DNA from: Mixta hanseatica
Lineage (GTDB): Bacteria; Pseudomonadota; Gammaproteobacteria; Enterobacterales; Enterobacteriaceae
Direction: 5' to 3'
Length of the DNA: 64,000 nt
Assembly: GCF_023517775.1 (NCBI RefSeq)
Contig: NZ_CP082904.1
Coordinates: forward strand, 2,852,001 to 2,916,000
Of the stretch, positions 17,608 through 30,300 are shown one piece after another. The position numbers and the translations under genes are program-made. The notes below the pieces were generated by a model. The model did no database searches, was not told where the DNA came from, and saw nothing but the letters and a program-made list of their open reading frames with translations. Every line of letters starts with the position of its first letter. Position 1 is the first letter of the stretch.

Positions 17608-20600
17608 TTACACCACCGGTTGCAGATGTTGCTGCTGCAACGTATCGGCGAGAGTGGTTTCCGCTGGCGCGACGTAGAGGGCGTCATGCTCCGGCACGCT
17701 GCCCTGCGCACCCGTCGCCTGGTTCTGCCACATATCCGCTGGCGCGGCGAGCAGCGCGGTGTCGGCAGCCTCGCCGATGACGGTATTATCAGCAGCCTCA
17801 TCGCTCAAGGTTTCAGCGTTGGCATCCTGCTGCGTGGCGCCGCTGCTGGCGGTTAAATGACTAATCAATGCGTTGACGGAAGGCTGTTCGCTATCACTCA
17901 GGCCCAGCGCATCAAAAGTGATCGCCTGAGCGGCTTCCCCATCCTGCGCTGCGGTTGCTGAGTGCGCATCGCCGGTCGCAGCCAGCGTCGCCGTCTCGGC
18001 AGTCAGACTATGAACCGCGCTATCCTGTTCTACCGCCGGCTGGCTGCTGCTCAGGGTTGTTACGCCATCCTCATCCACGGTAATGACTTTCGCCTCGACG
18101 TAGCGCACCGTTACAGGTTTTCCATCTGTTTCATAGTCATCAGTCAGGGTAGCGATCACGGTATAGCTGCCTGGTGTTAAGGCCTCAATATCGCTGGTCG
18201 GGATCGTGACCTGCCAGTGGTTATCAAAACCCATGCCATCCGGCCCGGCCTCAGAAGTGGTGGTGTAGGTTTTGCCGTTCAGTTGCACCGTTACCGTGCC
18301 GCCGATGCCCAACCCTTCCCCGGATGATTGCGATGAGCTGATAGTTAAATCCTGATGCTTCTCGCTTCCGCTCAAATGCTGATCGCCGCTGATGGGATCA
18401 AAGGTAAAGGTCATGGGATAGTGATAGGCATAGCCCAGACCGCCTATTTCAATCTGCCGCGAGTCGGCAAACTGGTTGCCATCTTTATCCTGATAGCTAA
18501 CGGTCGCGTGCGTGGTATCGCCGTTACGCAGGCTGGGAAGCCGGTCAACGTAGACGCTCCACAGCCCATCGCTGGTCACCTGGCCTTTGTAGGTTTGATC
18601 CCCGACCACCAGCTTAACGGTACTGCCCGCCGCCAGATGCTCCGCATGACCGGTCACGTACTGCGGGGCGGCAGTCTCATAATAGTTAACATCATCATCG
18701 CCAAAGACCGGATCCATGCTCAGCAGCGGCGTTTCATGGCCTTCGCCGTTAGCAGTTAGCGTTAACGTTTTAGCCACCTCGTTAACTTCATTTCCTTTTA
18801 ACAGTGAAGCCACCAGCGTAACCTGCCCGGTCAGCGGCAGCGCCTGCAGATCCTCATGCGGAATGGTAACGATCCAACGGCTATCATTGGTGGTTTTGGT
18901 GCTGTAGGTATGGCCGTTCAGCTTCACCTGCACCTCATAGCCGGGGCCGATAAAACGCCCCGAGCCGGACACCAGCAGGTCGCCGCCGCGCTCTACGGCG
19001 CTCAGTACGTCATCGCCGGTGACCTTATTCACAAACAGGGCCGGCAACTTGCTGGAAGAGTTGGTCAGGGTAAACTCGCTGGTGGCATAGTGTTCCACGC
19101 CTGCGGTATCGGTATGTTCCGCCCTGACGATGACTTTACCGTTCGGGATGGCGGCAATATCGCTCTCCGGCACGCTGACATACCACATGGCGTCGTTGCC
19201 CAGTGTGCCGCTGTAGGTTTTACCGTTCAGAGTAATTAGTACCGTATCGCCCGGCGCGCCCTGATGCGCATAGCCGGAAATCACCGTGGCGTTGCCATGT
19301 TCACCGCCGGTCACTTTGTCGTTGCCGGAGACTGGGTTAAACACCAGATCCGGATCGATGACGGTAAAACTTTTCGTCTGGGTGCTGTTAATGCTCTCCC
19401 CGCTGTTAACGTTGGCGTTAATCGATGCAACCACGGTATAGCTACCCGGCGTCAGCGCCTGTACATCGCTGGCGGGAACGGTGATTTGCCAGTGGTTGTC
19501 ATAATCGCCGTCGGTGCCGTCTACCACTGCGGTATAGGTTTTGCCATTCAGAGTGACATAAACCGTTTTGCCAAAGGCGATATTTTCGCCAGAAAATTTG
19601 GACCCGCTGATAATTAAGCTGTTTTGCGCTTCCTGCTGGTCTACTTTGCCATCAACGCTGATGGTATCGATCTGGAAAGACATCGGATATTTATAAGGGT
19701 AGCTGGAGGGAACCAGATGGATTTCGCGGCTGGCGGCAACCTGATTACCCTCGCTGTCCTGCCAGCTGACCACCGCATGGGTGGAACTGGTGTTGCGGGT
19801 GTTATGCAGCTGATCAACCTTGACGCTCCAGACGCCATCATCGGTGACGGTGCCATAAAAGGTCCGGTCGGAAACGGTCAGTTTGATTTTGCTCCCTGCC
19901 GGAATATGGGTTGCGTGTCCGGTAATAAAGGTGGCAGTGCCGATCTCGTACAGGTTGATAGTGTCATCCGCCGATACGGTATCAATGCTCAGCGACGGTG
20001 AGGCCTTCCCCTCGCCCTCATTATTCAGGGTCAGCGTTTTTGCCACTTGCGCGACGCGGCCCCCAAGGCCCAGCGAAGCCAGCAGCGTGATATTGCCTTC
20101 CGGCAGCGCCAGGACATCTTCGCTGGGGATAGTGAGGGTCCAGCGGCTGTCTTTGGTGGTGGTAGTGCGGTACTCATGACCATTAAGGGTAATGGTGACT
20201 TCACGGCCTTCGGTGATGTTACGTCCCCAGCCGGAAATCAGCAGATCGCCGCCGCGCTCAACCGCGCTTAACACGTCGTCGCCGGTAACGTTATTCAGAA
20301 ACAGCACCGGTCCGGAGACGCCGCCTTTGCCAGCCTGCAGGCTAAAAGCGCTGCTGGCGTGGTGCAGCGCGCCGGTGTTGTCGATATGGGTCGCGCTGAC
20401 CACAATGGTGCTATTAGGGATCTGGGCAATATCGCTTTCCGGCACGCTGACAGACCACATGGCATCGCTGCCCAGCGTGGTGCTGTAGGTTGTATTGAAC
20501 AGCGTGACATTAATTTTATCGCCCGGGTTGCCGCTGCGGGCGTAGCCGGAAATCACCGTGGCGTTGCCGTGTTCGTAATTGTCCACGCGGTTATCAATGG

Positions 20601-20820
20601 AGACCGGATTAATAGTGAATGTCTCATCGGCTGCGGCGCTGGTAAGCGTGCTGCTCTGGATAGCGGCAGGTTCGCTGACCTCAGCGGAAGCGGCGCTGGC
20701 GGTGTTTTTTGTTGTCGTAGGCGCGGCGGCTTCAGCGGTGGAGACAAGAGAGGCTTGCAGCGTGGCGGAGGAAAAAGGGAGAGCAGCGGCAAGCCGTTGC
20801 GCGTTTGTGGTATTGGCCAT
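17608..20820 (-). CDS. Ig-like repeat type I-secreted adhesin (1,070 residues)
   Basis: Start MANTTNAQRLAAALP at 20820 has AGGAGA before it. There is no Sec signal peptide. After an Ala/Thr/Ser-rich N-terminus the protein has eight bacterial Ig-like domains in two copies of the same four-domain block: (1) GNATVISGYA...AMWSVSVPESDI, (2) VTGDDVLSAVERGGDLLISG, (3) a domain with VTGHA-type text and a WSVKVDQL/WSVYVDRL strand, (4) ISGDQHLS-type with DNHWQVTIP. The second block begins near residue 500. A low-complexity tail ends TLADTLQQQHLQPVV, similar to the end of the giant adhesin (DTLGDVLVQHNLQVHVV). This suggests that both use the same C-terminal secretion signal. It lacks the BapA prefix domain and RTX nonapeptides. 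Ligand unknown. Confidence 0.85.
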   Translation of the reverse strand: MANTTNAQRLAAALPFSSATLQASLVSTAEAAAPTTTKNTASAASAEVSEPAAIQSSTLTSAAADETFTINPVSIDNRVDNYEHGNATVISGYARSGNPGDKINVTLFNTTYSTTLGSDAMWSVSVPESDIAQIPNSTIVVSATHIDNTGALHHASSAFSLQAGKGGVSGPVLFLNNVTGDDVLSAVERGGDLLISGWGRNITEGREVTITLNGHEYRTTTTKDSRWTLTIPSEDVLALPEGNITLLASLGLGGRVAQVAKTLTLNNEGEGKASPSLSIDTVSADDTINLYEIGTATFITGHATHIPAGSKIKLTVSDRTFYGTVTDDGVWSVKVDQLHNTRNTSSTHAVVSWQDSEGNQVAASREIHLVPSSYPYKYPMSFQIDTISVDGKVDQQEAQNSLIISGSKFSGENIAFGKTVYVTLNGKTYTAVVDGTDGDYDNHWQITVPASDVQALTPGSYTVVASINANVNSGESINSTQTKSFTVIDPDLVFNPVSGNDKVTGGEHGNATVISGYAHQGAPGDTVLITLNGKTYSGTLGNDAMWYVSVPESDIAAIPNGKVIVRAEHTDTAGVEHYATSEFTLTNSSSKLPALFVNKVTGDDVLSAVERGGDLLVSGSGRFIGPGYEVQVKLNGHTYSTKTTNDSRWIVTIPHEDLQALPLTGQVTLVASLLKGNEVNEVAKTLTLTANGEGHETPLLSMDPVFGDDDVNYYETAAPQYVTGHAEHLAAGSTVKLVVGDQTYKGQVTSDGLWSVYVDRLPSLRNGDTTHATVSYQDKDGNQFADSRQIEIGGLGYAYHYPMTFTFDPISGDQHLSGSEKHQDLTISSSQSSGEGLGIGGTVTVQLNGKTYTTTSEAGPDGMGFDNHWQVTIPTSDIEALTPGSYTVIATLTDDYETDGKPVTVRYVEAKVITVDEDGVTTLSSSQPAVEQDSAVHSLTAETATLAATGDAHSATAAQDGEAAQAITFDALGLSDSEQPSVNALISHLTASSGATQQDANAETLSDEAADNTVIGEAADTALLAAPADMWQNQATGAQGSVPEHDALYVAPAETTLADTLQQQHLQPVV

Positions 20821-21311
20821 AAATATCTCCTGTTGCACCAGATAAAATATCGTAAGCAGCCGCATCCTGCGGCGCGGGCCGGGATCGGTTGCAGCGGGTT
20901 ATTTATCCTTTCATTACCTGACAGAGAGGTCTGGTGCGCACCGGAGCTGAATCAGCCCAATAACAAGGATGAAAAAGGTTAACTAAAAAAGGTTACTTAC
21001 CAAATATGCGCGAACAGATATAAAGAAAAGAGACGGGCGTAGCATCTCGAACCACTAATCATAACGATTAACAAAATTAATCATTGGTACCAGGCAAGCG
21101 CGGCAATGAGTTTAGCCAGGTTTAGATTGCACCAGGCTAATGACCTGTAATGGCGCGAACTCATACTGTTTTACCGTTAGCCCTGTTTATGAATATTGCC
21201 GCTTTTGCTCGTGCCGCCCCTCTCTGGCAAAAAAGATTTATTTTAGGATTTCCCCTGGCCGCGTTCGCGCTGCACTTATTTAGTGCAAAGGGCATACGCC
21301 GTTGCGCCAAT
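20821..21311. other. Spacer between the two adhesin genes
   Basis: About 490 bases without a convincing gene. A short plus-strand frame starting at 21150 (hydrophobic start MARTHTVLPLALF) has no good ribosome-binding site and runs into the terminator, so it is not called. The smaller adhesin probably has its own promoter here, because the giant adhesin gene ends in a strong terminator. Confidence 0.5.
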
Positions 21312-21337
21312 AAAAAACGGGGCGATAGTCGCCCCGT
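21312..21337 (-). terminator. Terminator of the giant adhesin gene
   Basis: On the minus strand a perfect ACGGGGCGA / TCGCCCCGT stem (9 bp, loop of 3) runs into six T residues about 55 bases after the stop codon. Confidence 0.85.
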
Positions 21338-21391
21338 AGTTAAAAGTTACTCATGTTTCTGCCGGTGCTTCCCGCGCTTCGGCATTGTCGA

Positions 21392-24300
21392 TTACACCAC
21401 GTGCACCTGCAGGTTATGCTGCACCAGCACGTCGCCCAGCGTATCGCTCGCCGCCAGCGCGGAGTTGTGATAGACATCGAACAGCTGTCCATCCACTTCG
21501 CGCTGTCCGGTGGTGTTCCACACGCCGTCGCCGTTGTTCGCCAGGGTCACCTGATTGCCGTCCGCTCCCTTAATCAACAGATCGTCCTGCGGCTTGTCGG
21601 TGATAGTCAGCGCCTCGTCCAGATCCAGCTTCACGCTGTTGGTGCCGGTGTCACCCAGATTGAGGATTTCAACATGCTCAATCTTCAGGCCCAGCGTAGT
21701 GAGATCTAATGCGATATGCTCGCCGTTCAGCACCAGCGTATCGGTACCGGCGCCGCCGTCGATATGGGTAAAGTTAAGATCGTTCACCGTTACCGTATCG
21801 TCGCCGACGCTGCCGGTCACCTCCGTACCGTGCTGCTGCGTGCCATCTTCCAGCACGATAGTGACGCCGCCGATAGTAAAGGTGGCGGCATCATCAGCCA
21901 CCGCATTGCTGGCAGCCGTCGCTTCACTGCTGCTGGCGGATACGCTGCTGACTGCCGTTGCGCTATCCGCTTCGGTGGTCAGCGTCGAATCGACAACCTT
22001 GCTGGCGGAGAGCAGCGTGGCAGGCTGATCGGTACCGCTGGTGCTGGTGGCGAGGCTGCTATCCTGATGCAAATCGCTGGCCGCTAGCGCATCATCCGCT
22101 GTCACCGCCATCAGCGACAGGGCCGCGACTTCGGTGGTAGACGCCGTCGGCAGCAGCGATCCCAGCAGCAGCGTAGTGGAAGTCGACGCCGGGTTGCCCG
22201 CCGCATCCACCGCCCTGACCGTCACGATAGAGTTAAGATTAAGCGTTGTCAGCAGTCCACCGGTGAACTTCACGCTGTAGCGTCCCAGCGCATCGGTCGT
22301 GGCCTGCTGAGTAACCCCGTTCAACGTCACATTGACCGTAGTGCCTTGCCGCAGGTTCTGGGTGCCGCCGGTAATCGTCAGGCCGGTTAACAGCACACTA
22401 ACCAGACTAAGAACCGGATCGACGCCCACCGCTGGCAGGTTGTGAGTAATGGCGTTGAAACTGCCGCTGGTTACAGCAGTATTGCCTACCGCATCGCTTA
22501 CCGAAACGCTCACTGAATGACCGCCGTCAGAAATATTGCGCAGCGTGGTTGTCGGCACGTTAACTCTCCAGGTGCCATTACTGCCTACCGTAGTGGTGTA
22601 CTGGGTACCCGCCACGTTAACGGTCACCGTGCTGCCGACCGCATTCGTCGCGGTACCACTAAGGGTTCCCGTGGTGCTGGCCTCCGCCAGATTCAGGTAA
22701 CCATCGCCGCCAAAGAAGCTATTCAGCGTCACGGTCGGCAGCGTATGGGTGCCGACCAGCACTGAACCGCTGGCGCTGCCGCTGACGCCGGCGGTATTGG
22801 TCACGCTGACGTTAACCGTCTGCGTACCGTCGGCAATGGCTAACAGGCTGGCGGAAGGCACCGTCACGCTCCAGGCGCCATTAGCGCCTACGGTGCCGGT
22901 ATAGCGACTGCCGGCCAGGATAACATTAACAGTTGAGCCTTCGGCGTTGGTTGAGGTTCCGCTGATGGTCTGCGTCGTCTGCGCGTCCGTCGCGTTCAGC
23001 AGCCCATCGCCAAATACCGGATTGAGCGTCAAAGTCGGCGGCGTATGCGCGATCACGCTTACGTTGCCGGAGGCGTTAGCCACATTGCCATAAGCGTCGG
23101 TGGCGCGCACGCTGACCGTCTGCGTGCCGTCGTTAATCGCCGCCAGATCGGTGCGGGGCACGCTCAGCGACCAGTTGCCGTTGTTGCCGACGGTCGTGGT
23201 GTAGGTACGTCCATTGAGCGTCACCGCCACGCTGCTGCCGCTGCTCAGGTTGCTGCTGCCGCCGCTAATGGTTTGGTTAGTATTCAGATCCGCCGCGCTC
23301 AGCACGCCATCGCCGAAGATCGTATTAACCGTTAGCGCTGGCGGATTCTGGGTCCCCACCTGTACGCCCGCGCTGACGCTGGCAACGTTGCCGACCGGGT
23401 CGGTAACCGACACGCCTACCGTCAGGTTGCCGTTCAACAGCGTGCCGAGTATATCGGGCGTGATTTCGGCGCTAAAGCGACCATCGTTACCCACGCTGGC
23501 GTTCACCACGATATTACCGATGCTGACGCGCACCTGACTGCCCGCCGCCGCGTTGGCTACGGTACCGCTAACGGTTTGCGTCACCAGCGATTCAACCAGG
23601 TTCAGCACGCCGTTGCCAAACAGCGGATCGAGCGTAATCACCGGCAGATTATGGATGCCGATCAATGCGCCCGCCGTGGCGCTGGTGCTGTTGCCTGCAT
23701 TGTCAGTAACCGTGACCGTTGCCGTCAGGTTGCCATCCGCCAGCCCCTGCAGCAGCGCTGGAGTTAGCGCCACGCTAAAGTTGCCGTTCGCGTCAGCGGT
23801 AGTCAGCAGCGTCTGGCCGCCAACGGCGACGCTGACCCGCGCGCCCGGTTCGACGTTGCCCACGCTGCCGCTGAGCACCTGGGTAACCAGGGCATCCGCC
23901 GCGTTAAGCAGCGCATCGCCAAACAGCGGTTGCAGGTTCAGCGTCGGGGCCGTCACATCCACTACCAGCCCGGCGCTGGCTCCGGTGGTATTACCCGCCG
24001 CGTCGGTGACGCTAACGCCCACCGTCAGGTCGCCTTCCGCCAGCGTCTGCAGAATGTTCGGCGCCACGGTGGCGCTAAACACGCCGCCCTCTCCTACGGT
24101 GGCGGTTAAGAGGGTGCTGCCGAGGTTAATATTTACCGTTGAACCGGCGGCCACGTTCTGTACCACCCCGCTGATGGTTTGACCGGTCAGCAGATCGGCA
24201 ATGCCAAGGAAACCGTTACCGAATATGGGATCGAGGCTGATCACCGGCTCGCTGCCAAAGATGCCGATATTGACCGACTGCGAGGCGGTATTGCCTGCCG

Positions 24301-27300
24301 GGTCGATTACCTGCACGCCCAGCGCCAGCGTGCCGTCGAGCAGGTTGCCGAGATCCGCCGCCGGGATCGTCAGGCCCCAGTTGCCGCCGGCGGCAACCTG
24401 GGTTTGATAGCTTTGGTTGCCGAGCGTCACGATCACCGTTGAGCCGGTGGCGGCATTGATTACGCCGCCAAGGGTTTGATCCTGACCCAGCTCGGTAATA
24501 TTCAGCAGATTATCCACACCAAGTATGCCGGCCAGGCTGCCAATAACCGGAACGTTATCTACAATCGCCGTCACGGTCTCGGTTACGGTGCGCTGGTTGC
24601 CTGCGGCATCAGTCAGCGTCAGGTCAAGATCGATATCGCCATCCTGCAGCAGCTCCAGTACGCTGGGCGGTACCAGGATCGCCCATTTACCATCCTGGCC
24701 TACCTGCGTCGTCAGGGTGGTGCCGCCCAGCGTCAGATCGACCGTTGCGCCAATGCCCGCTGACGTCGCTACCCCGCTGATGGTCTGCGCGATGGCGGTA
24801 TCGGCGGCGTTCAGGAAGCCGTCGCCAAACACCGAGTCCACTACCAGATTCAACGCCTGGTTCACCACTTTGTTTATCGTCAGCGTGGCATCAGTGCGGT
24901 TACCCGCCTCATCATTAACGCGTACGCCCAGCACCAGCGGCCCTTCCGTCAGGCTGCCTAACACTTCTGGCGTGAGGTCAATGCTGAAAGTACCGTCTTC
25001 CGCCACCACGGCGGTGGCGATCGGGTTGCCGTCGCCGAGATAGATGCCAACCGTCTGTCCTTCCGCGCCGCTGGCGCGACCGGTTACGACCTGGGTAAGC
25101 AGAATATCAGCGGCGTTAAGCACGTTATTATCAAGCAGCGCATCCACCTGCAGCAGCGGCGCGCCGGTATCGACGGTAACGGTGCTGATGGCCGTACCTG
25201 AGTTGCCGGCAGCATCGCTAAGCGAGGCGCTAATGGTGCTTTCGCCATTGTCCAGCGCCTGCAGATCGGCGGCGGGCACGTTGGTGCTCCAGTTGCCATC
25301 GGCATCGACAACCGCCCGATAACTATTGCCGTTCAGGCTAACAATAACGGTGCGGCCCGCTTCAGAAGGAGAAGCCGTACCGCTAATAGGTTGCGCGCTG
25401 TTAAGCTCACTGGCATTGAGGAAGCCGTCGCCGGTGAATTCATTAATCGTTAACGTTGGCGCGGTGCGATCCACCACTACCGTTGAGCCGGTGGTCACGG
25501 TGCCTGCCGGACCGGTGGCGGTAACCGTAACCGTATAGCTGCCGTCGGCAGGGAACGCGGCGGCGTCTGGTGTAATAGTCCAGCTGCCGTCAACCGCATC
25601 AATTGTTGCGGTGCCCGCTGGCGTGCCGTTTACCGACAGCGTAATGGTGCCGCCATCGGCGCCGAAGTTAGCAAAGCTGCCGCTAAACGCCGGTACCCCT
25701 TCCGCCGCATTGATAATATTATCACCGGTGACCGAGGCCAGCGTCAGCAGCGGTCCCGCCGGCGGCGTTAAATCAACGCTCACCGCGGCGCTGGCGCTGC
25801 CGCTGTTGCCGGCCGGATCGGTTACCGTCACTGCAATGGTACCGCTGGGCGCGGTAAGCTGCGCCAGCGCTTCCGGCGGCACATTGACGCTCCAGTCGCC
25901 GTCACCATCGACAATGCCGCTCAGCTGGCTGTTGCCGATGGTCACCGTGACCACCGAGCCCGCTTCGGCACCGGTTGCCGTGCCGCTCAGCGTCTGCGTA
26001 ACAATACTTTCCGCATAGTCGAGCGCGTTATCGCCGGTAAAGTCGGCAATAGTCACCACCGGCGCGCTGGTATTGACGCTGAACTCACCGAGCACAGAGC
26101 TGCTGTTGCCGTTAGCATCGGTGGCGGTCACGGTCAGACTGCCGTTGCCCGCCGCCAGGCCGGTTAGCGCGCCGGCTGGCAGATCGGCCGTCCAACTGCC
26201 GTCGACGTTCACCGTGGCCGGGTAATCGTTGCCGCCCAGGGTGACGGTCACGCTGGTAGCGCCGCCGGCGTTGCCGCTAAGCGTCGCGCCAGCCGCCGCT
26301 TCGGCGGCATTCAGCACGCCATCGCCAAACGGCGGATTGACCGTCGGCGTCGGCGCGGTGAGCGCGGTAGTAAAGGTTTCTGTGCGTTCAACTACGTTGC
26401 CCGCGCTGTCTACTACCGTCACCACAATATCGTGCGAGCCATCGCCCAGGCTGCTCAGCGCGCCTGCTGGCAGATCCACCGTCCAGTTGCCGTTGGCATC
26501 AACGGTTCCGGTATAGAGGGTGCCGTCGACATCAATCCTGAGCTGCACGCCCTGGTTATCGCCGTTTGCGCCAGTGCTGCCGCTCAGCGTCAAGGCGCCG
26601 GCGGCTTCATTGATATTCAGCACGCCATCGCCAAACGGCGTATCTATTACCGGATCCGGCAGCGTAACCGCCGTCACCACCTGCAGCGGTTCCGTGGTGC
26701 TGGTATTGCCCACCGCATCGCTGGCGGTCACGGTAATGGTGTGGGGGCCATTGCCGAGCTGATCCAACTGTTCCGGCGTCAGATTCAGCGTCCAGTTGCC
26801 AGCGTTATCTACCGTGGCGGCCAGCGGTTGATCGTTATTCAACCCACTAATGGTGACGTTCACCGCCTGGCCCGCGCCGCTGATGCCGGTCTGCCCCGTC
26901 AGGGTTTGCGCTACATCCGCTTCCGCCGCATTTAACGCCCCGTTGCCAAACGGCAGATCGAGCGTCGCCGCCGGTAGCGTATTAACAATTACCTGCACCG
27001 TATCGCTGGCGCTGTCAGTATTGCCTGCCGCATCCGTAACGTTGACCGTTACCGGCAGCGTGCCGTCCGGCAGCGCCTGCAGCTGCTCCGGCGTTAAGGT
27101 TACCGTCCAGCCGCCGTCGCCATCCAGCGTAACCGGGTAGGCGGTACCGTTAATGGTTACGGTAACGGTTTGTTCGCCGCTGATGCCAGTGCTGCCGCTT
27201 AAGGTCGCGCCCGCCGCCGCATCCGCCGCGTTAAGCTGCCCGTCGCCGAAGGGCGTTTCCAACACGGGGTCCGGAAGCGTATCGATGATAGAGGTAAAAT

Positions 27301-30300
27301 TTGCCGAGTCGCTATCGCTGTTGCCTGCGCGATCGCTAACGGTGACGTCAATGGTATGCGTCCCATCGCTCAGCGTCGCCAGCTGCTGTGGCGTCAGCGT
27401 CAATGACCAGTTGCCGTTCGCGCCGACCTCCGCGGTTAGCGGCTCACCGTTATTCAGGCCGCTAATAACCACGCTGACCGTCTGACCTTCCCCGCTAATG
27501 CCGGTGCTGCCGCTAATGATCTGGCTGACGCCCGCTTCAGCGGCATTCAGCGCGCCGTCAACAAACGGCGTGTTTATCGTAGCCACCGGCTGCGTAGCGA
27601 TCAGCAGATCCACGCTGCTTTGCGCGCCTGCCGGGTTGCCGGCAGGATCGCTGGCGCTTACCACAATCTGTGCGGTGCCATCTGGTAACGCGCTCAGCGC
27701 ATCGGCTGGTACCGTCACCTGCCAGTTGCCGTCGGCGTCTACCGCAGAGGTATACGTGAGCGAACCGATGGTAATGGTCACCGGCGTGCCTTCCGCCATG
27801 TTGGTGGCGCTGCCGCTAAGCGTTTGCTCTGCGGCAGCCTCCGCCGCGCTAATTATACCGTCGGTAAAAGGCGTATTTAGCGTCAGGGACGGCAACGTAT
27901 TGATCGCTACCGTAAAATCAGCGCTGCTGCTGTTAACATTGCCGTTGGGGTCACTGACCGAAACGATTGCCGAAACCGGGCCATCGCCCAGCGCCAGCAG
28001 ATCGCCGCTGGGGATCGGAATGATAAAGCCGCCGCCGCCGTCGGCGGTACCGGTATAGGTGCGGCCATTCAGCGTGACGGTCACCTGCTGGTCGGCCGCG
28101 CTAAGACCAACAATATTAATGCCCGCCAGCGCCTCAGCCTGATTAAGGATGCCGTCAGCGCCGACGACCGCCTCGACGTCAAACAAAATCGGCGCGTTGG
28201 TATCTACCGTAAAGCTATCGGTGCTTTGCGCCGGGTTACCGGCGATATCCGCGCCGCTGACGGTAATACTGTTATTGCCCTGCGGCAGCGCCTGCGCCGC
28301 TGCGGCGGGTACCGTGGCGCTCCAGCTGCCGTCGGCACCAACGGTAGCGGTATACGCCTGACCATTCAGGGTAACCGTCACGCGGCTGCCCTCCGGCAGG
28401 CGCTGACTGTTGCCGGTAATGGTCAGCCCCTGCGCCGCCTCTTGCGCATTGACGATATCGTCGCCGGTTATCGGATTAGCGCTGATGGTCGGCTGGCTGG
28501 CGGCACTGGCCACCACCGTAAAGCTCCCCTCTACCGCCGTGGGGTTGCCCGCGGTATCCGCCGCGCTGACAATGAGGTTTTGCACACCGTCGGCCAGCTG
28601 CGCTACCGCCTCCTGCGGCACTGTGACGCTCCAGTCGCCATCTGCGCCAACCGTGCCGGTATAGCTGTCTCCGTTCAGCGTAACGCTCACCGTCTGGCCG
28701 CTTTGCAGATTGCTACTGCTGCCGGTCAGGGTCAAAGGCTGTCCCACTTCGGCCTGATTGAGATAATCATCGGTGGTGATGGCGTCCAGCGTTAGCGTTG
28801 GCAGGTTGTCCGGGTTGGCCACAACGGCGATTGGGCGATCGACGGTGGTGCTGTTGCCCGCCGCATCGGTCAGGGTGACGCTAAGAGGTATTTCACCGTC
28901 TGGCAGCGTTTGCAATACGCTGGCCGGCACGGTGACGCTCCAGCGGCCACCGTTCAGCACCACCGTTTGCAGAGTCTGCCCGTTGAAATTCACCACCAGG
29001 GTCTGACCCACTTCGCTTTGGCTGGCGGTGCCGCTAATTACCAGATCCTGCTGCGTTTCCGCCGCATTAAGCCTGTTGTCCGTCGCTATCGCGTTTAGGT
29101 TAAGGGTCGGCGCGCTGTAATCCACGCTAACCGCATTTTCTACCGTACCGACATTGCCGGCGGCATCGGTAGCAGTAACCACAATGGGTAATGTGCCGCT
29201 GGCGAAATCCTGCAGCGTCGCTGCGTCCAGCGTCAGCGTCCAGTTGCCGTCGTTATCTACCGTGGCGGGATACTCCACGCCGTCCAGCGTCACGATGACG
29301 CTTTGTCCTGTCCCTGTCGCCCCGCTAGTGCCGCTCAGCGTCTGGTCGATTTCCGCTTCGCTGCTGTTCAGGTAGCCATCGCTGAAAGGCGTAGTGATGG
29401 TCGGTGCCAGCTGGGTATTTTGAATGGTCAGGGTGCTGGTGCTGGTGACCGGGTTGCCTGCCGCGTCGCTAACGGTAACCGAGAGCGGATAGTTGCCGTT
29501 ATTGATCCCGGCCAGCGCACCGGCAGGCAGATCGAGCGTCCAGTCGCCGTTGGCATCGGTCTGGGTGGTCCAGCGTTGTCCGTTTAGCGCTACCGTCACC
29601 GTCTGGCCTTCGCCAGCCGTACTGCTGCCGCTGACGGTAACTGGCGCGGCGGCCTCAATGGCATTGATGCGGTTATCGCCTGCGACCGCATTGATGGTTA
29701 GCGTCGGCGGTGTGGTATTAACCGTGACGCTGCTGTCTACCGTACTGGTATTACCCGCGGCATCGCTGACGGTCACCAGCAGCGGACTCTCGCCCGCCGG
29801 CAACGCCCCCAACGCCTCGGCAGGCAGCGTCACGCTCCAGTTGCCGTTAGCATCGACCGTCCCGCTGTAATCATTGCCGTCTAAGGTCACCGTCACGCTC
29901 TGACCGTTGCCGGTAAGGCCGGTATTACCCTGCAGCTGCTGCGGCGCGGCGCTTTCAGCGGCGTTAAGGATGCCATCGCCAAACGGCGTTTGCAGCGTCG
30001 CATCAGGTGGATTATTAATCAGCACTGCCAAATTGCTGCTGTTGCTTACCGCATTGCCTGCGGCGTCGGTGGCGCTCACGGTCAACGTCTGGTTGCCGTC
30101 CGGCAGGCCGGCCAGCGCGGTCGACGGGATGGTGACACTCCAGTCGCCGTTGGCATCCACGGTAGCGTTATAGGTACGATCGTTTAAGGTAACCGTTACC
30201 GGCGCCCCGTTTGGCAGATTATTACTGGTACCGCTAACCAGTAGATCGCTGGCGGCTTCGCTGGCGTTCAGGTAGCCATCGCCGCCAGGGGGAGCGACAG

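Noticed and set aside
21150..21470. Possible secreted protein frame starting MARTHTVLPLALF
   Set aside because: It spans the giant adhesin terminator and enters its coding region antisense; no ribosome-binding site.
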